The notes below the pieces were generated by a model. The model was not told the DNA's origin. It worked only from the letters and a program-made list of their open reading frames with translations, and ran no database searches. From Epiperipatus broadwayi (lineage: Eukaryota > Onychophora > Udeonychophora > Euonychophora > Peripatidae): a stretch of 64,000 nucleotides of DNA. The stretch spans positions 6,245,092-6,309,091 of the forward strand of contig JAQFVV010000020.1 in NCBI GenBank assembly GCA_028023455.1, given 5' to 3'. Position numbers and translations under genes: made by a program. Shown piece by piece: positions 57,345 to 64,000 of the stretch. The stretch's first letter is position 1. The number at the start of each line of letters is the position of its first letter.

Positions 57345-57632
57345 AAACAAGGCAAAACTCTCTATACAGTAGTGCCACCCTGTGCCAACCAGAGTAATCA
57401 ATGGATGCCAAAAGGCTTGTGCATAAAATCTCTATCTAATGCCTACTCATCCAATATCCCCAGAAACTAGTCTGGGGATATTGGATGAGTAGGCATTAAA
57501 TAGGGATTTTATGCACAAGCCTTTTGGCATTCATTGATTACTCTGGTTGGCACAGGATGGCACTACTGTATAGAGAGTTTTGACTTGTTTATAAACAATT
57601 ATGTGCTAGTGTAAGAGATAGTGATCATGTGA
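57345..57632 (-). mobile_element. H1 hairpin element, copy E (largest hairpin)
   Basis: An almost perfect hairpin with arms of about 120 bp: CAAGGCAAAACTCTCTATAC, GCCACCCTGTGCCAACCAGA and the tip ATATCCCCAGAAACTAGTCT with its mirrored side. On the right is the head (CATCACATGATCACTATCTC on the minus strand). The direct repeat GCTTAAATGTATAT at 57331-57344 and 57633-57646 is a perfect 14-bp duplication. No coding capacity. Confidence 0.85.
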
Positions 57633-57649
57633 TGCTTAAATGTATATTT

Positions 57650-58140
57650 AATTTTGTCATATATATATAGTATTTAATTTAAATAAAGTTTATAACAATT
57701 ATTTTTATCATAATTGCTATTTAAAATATTTTTTAAACCTATTAAAATTAAGAGTTTTTAAAATTTTAAAAAGTTCACTCTATTGAGAAATATAAAAAAA
57801 ATATGAAGATGGTGTTGAAAGTTTTTTTTCCTGTTTCATCATATGGGGCTTTTTAATTCTTAAAAAAACATTAAAGAAATAAGCAAACAAAAACATTATT
57901 AATTATAAAAATCAAATATATTATATATTTTTGAGTCTTGCAGAAAATCTTAGCTTAACAACATGATAAAATGTGTTTTCAGCTTTAAAAATTCAAACTT
58001 TCAATCAAAATCAACATTGTTAGAGGTAATTTTTACATCTCTCTCAAAAAAAAATATAATCATAATAAATCGTAATTTTTTTTTGTTATCTTTAAAAAAA
58101 ACTTATTAATAACTGATTTCAACAGTCGTTAAAAAGCAAT
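57650..58140. other. AT-rich spacer
   Basis: Nothing recognised. Confidence 0.35.
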
Positions 58141-58145
58141 TAAAG

Positions 58146-59950
58146 ATGGCTGCCAATGTTCCATTTGCAAGAAAAAACTGGGGCCAAAACCAGTTCTTTA
58201 AGAAATTTCATTATTGTATAATCAGACATCTATATTAGCATAGCTAAACTAATTTGGAAGTTCCAACTGTAAAACCTAATTCAAGATATAGAAAATCCAT
58301 CCTTAATGATTTGGAAAACCTAGACTTAGCAAATCAAGACAAAGATGAAAACCACCCCACCATCAATGTGAAGTTCAACAACACCATTCCTAAGAAGCTT
58401 TATACCACATTCCATCAAATTTTCTCTGACCATTCCATAATTCTATCTCTTACTGCTACCTATTGTTTTTTGTATTGTTTCACATGGGCATTATTGTATA
58501 AAGCACTTAGATCACATAATTTATAAAACTCCATGCTTCATCTGACTGATAATCCTAACTCTAGATACTTGGTTATTGAATTTTATGATTCAAAGCAAAA
58601 AAATAGCCAATTTAAGGAAAATATTAGGACATTAGGCAGTTTTGCATTGATTGTTGTCTAAAACACCACCAAAGCCACAAAACTGGAACCATTAAAAACA
58701 CCTATTTAGCTTACAATATACAGGACTTTTAAAAAGTAATGGAACCATTTGGAAAAGTGGTTTCATTCCAACCAATTTGCCATAGGACACTCCAATTCCA
58801 ATTAACAGTAACAGTTATGAAACTGAATAAGCACATGGACCCCATCAATATTCCCACCAAAATCACTGACCAATAGACCACATTTTACATTTACATAAGA
58901 GGCATAAAATCTCAACATTTCTTTTGTGGACAACAGGGCATTAAGCTATCAATAGCTCCACTGGTCAATGTCTGCAATGTGACCAAATAAGAGAACATAT
59001 ACTGAGATGCATTCATAATAGAAATCAAATCCACTAAAAATAACACCCACCAATAAATGCAAAGTGACAAACCTCCCACAAAGTCACAATGTTATATATC
59101 TGCCTCACATGGCCATCTGGCAATATGCTACAATATATCAAGTACCACAAATTTAGCCAGCCATAAATCAAATCTATACAAACCACCAAGAAAATAATAC
59201 AAATACAAATTCAGTCATTATTGATCCAAGCAAACTTAATAAAGCCAGTTGTCATATCAGACCTAAAGATTCAGAGTCTGTCCACCCAGTGTAATACATG
59301 CACATCCATGATCTCACCACTACCAGATCAAACAATGCTAATGCTATTGTTGTAGACTGTAATCAGATGGCTACATATCAAGCATACAACTTACCTGCCA
59401 CAACAACCACCCCAATTGGTACAACAATTTCAAACATGAGTCTAACCAAAATATTATCAATCTAGCAGATCAGCATATCCAAACAAACCACTCACAAGTA
59501 TCCATGAATAAAACATAAGGACATACCATGGAAACACATCATTGCTTTTCACCCATAGAATTAGCTTCAATACAGATCAGAATAGCACCCAGATCACCAA
59601 AAAACAACCAAAGAGATTCAAAACAGAAGAGGGTGCTACTCCAGACATAATGCCCCTCCCCTAACAAAAGATCTCATACCAATGGATTTCTCACACAATA
59701 AAATCATTGATTCATGCCTACCAACTGAAAAAATATATATGCAATGCCCACAGACATCTCAGCACTACAAAGATATTATAGCTGATCTTCCACCCAAATA
59801 CTACATGCAGAAGTACGAGATCTCCTCCTATTGTCATACTAATGCACTAAATAATATTATGCTAGAATCCACCTGCCATACATGTTTCTCTTCATAAAAC
59901 AAGCCTCAACCAAGACCAAAAGATCACCCAGATGGCCAAAAAAATAGTGA
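58146..59950 (+). pseudogene. Decayed retroelement ORF with zinc-knuckle-like remains
   Basis: Composition changes sharply to C- and A-rich. The ATG at 58146 (AAGATGG context) opens MAANVPFARKNWGQNQFFKK; after a few stops a 90-codon frame follows (58254-58526; NSRYRKSILNDLENLDLANQ). Further down, KLNKHMDPINIPTKITDQ near 58818 and IYIRGIKSQHFFCGQQGIKL near 58890 precede a CLQC...H..C pattern near 58970 in another frame. These look like decayed CCHC zinc knuckles of a gag or LINE ORF1 protein. Stops and shifts abound to about 59950. The open frame 59682-59897 lies in this relic. Similar sequence recurs at 60590-60720. The family is not identified. Confidence 0.45.
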
Positions 59951-60000
59951 CCAAATAAACCCAACTTATATACAGTTATATATCAATTTAACACCAACTT

Positions 60001-60300
60001 CAAACTCCCTCCCCATCTCCATTTATGTTCTCATTCATACTACCAAGTGTTTCCATGTACTTTTCTTAATATTACATGGAAAAACTTTATGCAAACATAG
60101 TTTGATACATGTATTTTATTATGTAATAATCATTATTTAGTAAATTACTGTAAATCATGTTTTATTTATTTCTATCACAAACAAGATTGTAAATTGTTTT
60201 TTCATATATAATATCATATAACAATATATATCTAAGATCTCGTGTTTTCTCATATGTAACATATCATTTTTTTAGTCTCAATAAAGTTCATTTTTGAAAC
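60001..60300 (+). other. 3'-untranslated-like segment with polyadenylation signal
   Basis: After the decayed ORF the DNA returns to A/T-rich sequence and has an AATAAA at 60280-60285 (CAATAAAGTTCATTTTTGAA). This is compatible with the 3' end of the same retroelement or a retrotransposed mRNA. I see no poly(A) tail and cannot confirm it. Confidence 0.3.
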
Positions 60301-60399
60301 ATACATTATATTTATGATAAAAATATCATTGAAATACTTTGCAAATAAATAAAAATGTTTTTTTTCTTTGCCTTGAGAACCAAATATAAATAAATTCCA

Positions 60400-60735
60400 A
60401 TGCGCTATGCATTAATTGACAAAACAAACTATGTGATAAGATGCACTAAGACCTCCTTTCTCAGAGTCAGAAATCTCTTAGCCACTATCCCCAGAGAAAC
60501 CTGTTATCCAGCCACTTTACCTTCCCTTTTCATTCCCTGCCCTAAGTTTTTCCCATATTCTTCTCTATACTGCACCAATTCCCACATACAGTAACAGTTT
60601 TGAATTTAAAGTGAAACTGAATAAGAACATAGACCCCACCAATATCCCCACCCAAATCACTGACCAAGAGATCACACATTACATCTAAATAAGAGGCATA
60701 AAACTTCAATGTGGCCAGTGAGGCATCAATAAATT
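60400..60735 (+). pseudogene. Second fragment of the decayed zinc-knuckle ORF
   Basis: A 64-codon frame at 60400-60594 (MRYALIDKTNYVIRCTKTSF) is followed by a region matching 58796-58930: GTGAAACTGAATAAGAACAT, coding for KLNKNIDPTNIPTQITDQEI, then HYI and RGIKLQCGQ. Here ITDQE is intact where the first copy has a stop. It is too short and broken to be functional. Confidence 0.45.
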
Positions 60736-61028
60736 GATTAATTCAATCACTTTTTAAAATTAATGATTTCATGTCCCATGCTTTTGCTTTCAAGTTACAT
60801 TCAATAACCAAAATTGTGGTCGAAGAAAAAATTTTTTTTAGTTTTAGTGCATCACTGATCCAATGAAATAAAAGCATTTTTTATAGAATATATATTATAA
60901 ACAAATGATAAACAAAAATAAGATTCATGGTAGTGTAACACATTTAAGACAGGATCATCAGCTAATGATAAGGAATAAGATACAGGTGATTATGACTTTA
61001 ATTTAGAATTATATATAAAAAAAAATTT

Positions 61029-61706
61029 TTTTCCACATCTTGGATATATTGAATGCTTTAAATGCCATTATTTTTGATCTTAAAAAAAGGCAGACAGCAA
61101 TAGTAAAATAGCCAGAGGGGCTAAAGCTATAGTCCAAAAAAAAATAAATGGAAATTTTTTTCATGTGGTTGAAATTGTTGATATCTATAATTCATTTGAC
61201 AAATCAGTTAGACATGTGGATTTAAAAGAGATGTTGAAATTCAAGATGACCCACATCATACAAATGGATCTTTACCTGATTTCATATATATTATATGGGG
61301 GGGGGGGTTATATAGTGAATTGCTAGATGATGTTATATATCAGATCAAATTACATGATCATCCTGGTATTATAGTTATACAATTTAAGATCGAGTGTTAA
61401 CAAATATTATTTCAAAAACATTCAACTAAGTTACTTGTGGAAGATATAGCTAATTCGGGAGATAAAATTTAAATATATATTAATGAAAGCCTTTTTATAT
61501 ATAACCGAAAACTATTGTGGGAAACTATAAAAAACTTTTAAGAGGCTCTGACATGTTTATTTACCCTATGGGTGGAAGAATTTATTGTCTGACAAAATAC
61601 TTTGCCTATATTAATGACGTTAGAAGAGAATCTTTAATCTTTGTGATTCACGGAGGAAACTCCATGGGTCATAATAATAAAAATAAGATTGATATTATTA
61701 ATATTT
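61029..61706 (+). pseudogene. Decayed ORF with FP-type C-terminal domain
   Basis: Frame-shifting but readable: LDDVIYQIKLHDHPGIIVIQ near 61330, a KHSTKLLVEDIANSGDKI block near 61415, INESLFIYNRKLLWETIKNF near 61485, then FIYPMGGRIYCLTKYFAYIN and DVRRESLIF near 61557-61640. The order (II V F, then YINESL.. N..LL, then a G-x-I core) matches the C-terminal domain shared by baculovirus FP proteins and ORF1-like proteins of animal retroelements, as I remember it. At least three frame changes and stops are present. The open 63-codon frame at 61517-61708 is its end. Probably an ORF1 relic; low-to-moderate certainty. Confidence 0.4.
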
Positions 61707-61792
61707 AAGCAAGTAAATAGATGAAGTTATTTTTCTATGGTTTTGCTTTCGGCGCACAATTCTTATAGTCAGGAAAGGTGTAGTATTGGAAG

Positions 61793-62040
61793 TATGGAGA
61801 TGTTTATTATATCTATAAAGATATTACATACGGAACAGTGAAAAGTGAATAACTCCATGAGTGTAAATTTTAAAAAATCAGATATATTAATCTTTAACTG
61901 AGGTTTAAAATTTATATCTGTGCTAGAGATAATCTTTAGTTGCGAAAATGATTAGTAATAATCATTATTGTATTTATCTGAAATGGATGGCGTCAAAGTT
62001 GTGAGTGGATGAAGTTTGACAATGGTAAATGAAAATGTAA
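61793..62040 (-). repeat. Unclassified interspersed repeat, partner of 8850-9085
   Basis: Reverse complement of the repeat at 8850-9060, sharing for example ATTATTGTATTTATCTGAAA and TCTGTGCTAGAGATAATCTT. It is preceded by GTATGGAGATGTTTATTATA, and a further copy of that word is at about 62201. Confidence 0.6.
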
Positions 62041-62103
62041 CAATTTACTCTAGATAAACACTTCGCATACAATAAAGATATATATAAGAGATAGTGACCT
62101 TGG

Positions 62104-62143
62104 CCAATTGATTAGTGCTGGTTCAGCACGAAATGATTCTTGG
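62104..62143 (+). ncRNA. Decayed hammerhead copy (H3 family)
   Basis: CCAA, TTGATTA (62108-62114), stem II GTGCTG/CAGCAC with a GTT loop, GAAA (62130-62133), then TGATTC and TTGG pairing with CCAA. The CUGANGA box has two changes and stem III is shortened, so activity is unlikely. Confidence 0.5.
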
Positions 62144-62255
62144 GGGGTATTTGTCTTTTATTATATCTTTATTTATATGAATTTAAAAAGAATGGGGAAG
62201 TATGGAGGTGTTTATTATATCTATATTTGTTTAACTTTATTTATTGAATATTTTT

Positions 62256-62430
62256 GTAATTAGGAAGAATTTGAACTCAGGATTTTTCAATCTATTCATC
62301 CTCCACTCCAACCCAAACAACAATACACATGACCACATACATGTGAAAAGGATGCATGATCCCCAATATCCGTATTTCGTACAGAACCAGCACTCATCAG
62401 TTGGGCCACTTAAAATACCCCGTATATATA
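62256..62430 (-). repeat. H3-family repeat containing a hammerhead
   Basis: On the minus strand: hammerhead at about 62406-62361, then a segment ending GAGTTCAAATTCTTCCTAAT at 62256. It links the hammerhead and the B-box-like terminus in one unit, which shows that the fragments at 49131 and 57164 belong to the same family. Confidence 0.6.
62361..62406 (-). ncRNA. Hammerhead ribozyme copy with intact core residues (H3 family)
   Basis: Minus strand: CTGATGA (62400 to 62394), stem II GTGC/GTAC with an inner mismatch, GAAA (62378-62375), a 2-bp stem III (AU/AU with an ACGG loop), the AUA cleavage triplet (after 62367) and stem I TTGGG/CCCAA. All strictly conserved core bases are present; the outer part of stem I is weak. 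Confidence 0.6.
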
Positions 62431-63485
62431 GTTATTTAATTTAATATTTTCTAGAAAAACATTTACTTAAAAACATTATTTAAACTTTGTAATTAGCTTA
62501 CAATATCATATGTAAATATTTATTATGTGTAATTATAACTTTTATTATCAATAAATATTATAAGTATTTCTAATAAGTCTTATCTTGATGATCGCTAAGC
62601 TTTATGGGAAATAAAATAGAGTACTATTTTTTTTTTTTTTTGTAAATGAAAAAAAAAGAAGAAAAATGAGTAACAAGTAATAAAAATTGAATAGCTATAA
62701 ATCTCGAATTCTTTTAATTACTAAAATTCCATTTTAACTTTTGTAAGACGTGTTAACATTCGATATAACAAAAGGTCTTTTAAATGGTTCTATAGATATT
62801 ATTAATTAAAGATCACAGACACGTTTCCTAATAGAAAACTTTTATCACCCTCTAAAATGGATTAGATGACAAGAGTGCTTCTATTTAGTAGTTTAACTTC
62901 AAAAAATTATTCATGCATGAAACCACAAATCAGAATTTAGTATGCTTCAAAGTTTAGAAAATTGCTTGTTACATTTATTTTTGATACTCTGAAACCATCT
63001 CTTATTTACAGTTGACCAATCAAAAGCTATGATTGTATTTAGATCTTAGATTCTAAGACTGTGGGGAGTTTTTCTTTTAGGAATACTAATTTATATAACT
63101 GATGGAGTGACAAACTCTTGCTTTTATATTACTTAAAACAAGACTATTAAATATCACAAACAAACTCATTCTCTAAATTCACGCTTTTAAAAATAAAAAA
63201 GGCTACATGTAAAAAAATAATTGTTATTTCTATATATATAACAGATAAATAAAAATGGAAAAATAAAATTCTATTGTGCATCTATCTGAAACATTTTTAT
63301 AAAGTATTAGAATTATTATTTAATACATTTCACATTTAATTTATAAAAAGAAAAAAAAAGCATGTAAACAGACATTAAAACAGCGATATCGAAAAGTTTC
63401 CCTAAATAAATCAATTTTTTTAATATTCTTAGAGAAGCATACAAATATATTTTAAAAAGAAAGTTTATAGCAATATAAATAGCTC
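62431..63485. other. AT-rich spacer
   Basis: Nothing recognised beyond poly-T near 62628 and simple repeats. Confidence 0.35.
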
Positions 63486-63497
63486 ACAATTAAATTG

Positions 63498-63602
63498 TTC
63501 ATATGTCATAGTATCGGCCGGGAGGCGAACCCGCAACAACCGTCTGCAACCAACTGCTTGCTTACAAGGCAGCTGCGCTGACCTCTCGGCTAACAACGCT
63601 TG
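63498..63602 (-). mobile_element. tRNA-derived SINE copy, minus strand
   Basis: On the minus strand: GCGTTGTTAGCCGAGAGGTC (A-box region), GCGGGTTCGCCTCCCGGCC (consensus-like B box), tail ACTATGACATATGAA. This is the least decayed head of the family in the window. Flanking ACAATTAAATTG (63486-63497) and ACAATTAATTTG (63603-63614) form a 12-bp duplication with one mismatch. Confidence 0.8.
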
Positions 63603-63614
63603 ACAATTAATTTG

Positions 63615-64000
63615 ACACATTAAACATAAGGTTGCGGATATTTGGGAATATTATGTTAATATTTCCAAGATGCAGTTTCATCAAATAAGTCTCCTCAATT
63701 GAGCAAGCCCACATAGATACTCAAATGCATTTACTGCCATCTATAAGATAGATAGATATACTATATAATATTTATTTACAGTTTTTTCCTCTTAATTACC
63801 CCCCCCCCTCTACCAATATAATTTTTCTAAAATCTTCATAACAACATTATTGTCTTCCAAATGCTTTTCCGTGAGTATCCTATGAAGCATGTGGGGTTTT
63901 TTTAATTTTTGTAGTTCATGAAATTATTTATACAAAAACAATATATTTTAGTTACTTTTAAACAATAAATAGAATGTCTTGTATTTGTAAAAAATTGTAT
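63615..64000. other. AT-rich tail of the window
   Basis: Contains a C9 run near 63800 and ATAGATAGAT near 63748. No gene seen. Confidence 0.35.

Overview
This window looks like intergenic, repeat-dominated nuclear DNA of an invertebrate animal. It is very A+T-rich (by eye about three quarters). It has long A/T runs, (TA)n and (TATC)n microsatellites, tRNA-derived SINEs, RTE-type LINEs, Penelope-like elements (PLEs) and many hairpin-forming repeats. No bacterial operon, tRNA gene, rRNA gene or CRISPR array is visible. I cannot name the species. No host protein-coding gene is supported with confidence; two short exon-like islands (14.56 and 52.49 kb) and a few unplaced coding-like stretches are listed at low confidence.

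Layout. 0-4.7 kb: two SINE copies and a pogo/Tigger-like DNA element in AT-rich filler. 4.7-8.5 kb: an old plus-strand RTE LINE split by three nested hairpin insertions. 8.8-12 kb: an unclassified repeat and a 2.2-kb LTR-like unit. 13-16 kb: local tandem duplications. 18-20.4 kb: a small hairpin element, a hAT-like end and a perfect 94-bp inverted repeat. 20.7-24.8 kb: another RTE relic, then a 3.3-kb foldback structure with arms of about 1.6-1.7 kb. 25.1-25.9 kb: a hammerhead-ribozyme repeat and a hairpin element. 26.7-29.9 kb: a nearly full-length minus-strand RTE with apurinic-type endonuclease and reverse transcriptase. 30-38.9 kb: AT-rich DNA with few landmarks. 39.0-43.2 kb: a PLE (reverse transcriptase plus GIY-YIG) on the minus strand beside a truncated plus-strand copy. 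43.6-44.3 kb: an unidentified decayed ORF. 45.2-48.0 kb: a second PLE family, a 577-bp tetranucleotide array and a palindrome of two GIY-YIG fragments. 49-52 kb: hammerhead repeat pieces, a segmental duplication and a 5'-truncated RTE with a clear target-site duplication (TSD). 52-58 kb: AT-rich DNA, a TA-flanked MITE and two hairpin repeats. 58.1-61.7 kb: decayed retroelement ORFs, one with zinc-knuckle-like remains and one resembling the FP-type C-terminal domain. 61.8-64 kb: more hammerhead repeat copies and a SINE.

How the parts relate. RTE and PLE proteins supply the recognisable reverse transcriptases. Short non-coding families (the SINEs, the hairpin family called H1 here, and the hammerhead family called H3) appear to have been mobilised in trans. 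Three observations stand out. (1) Dispersed repeats carry a type I hammerhead ribozyme with a minimal stem III; the 25.2-kb copy keeps every core residue and has paired stems I, II and III. (2) A PLE-linked hammerhead at 47.9 kb has a U3-A8 pair in place of the usual C3-G8 pair. (3) Five copies of the H1 hairpin family are each flanked by 13-15-bp direct repeats, which argues for RNA-mediated insertion and not for an ordinary MITE.
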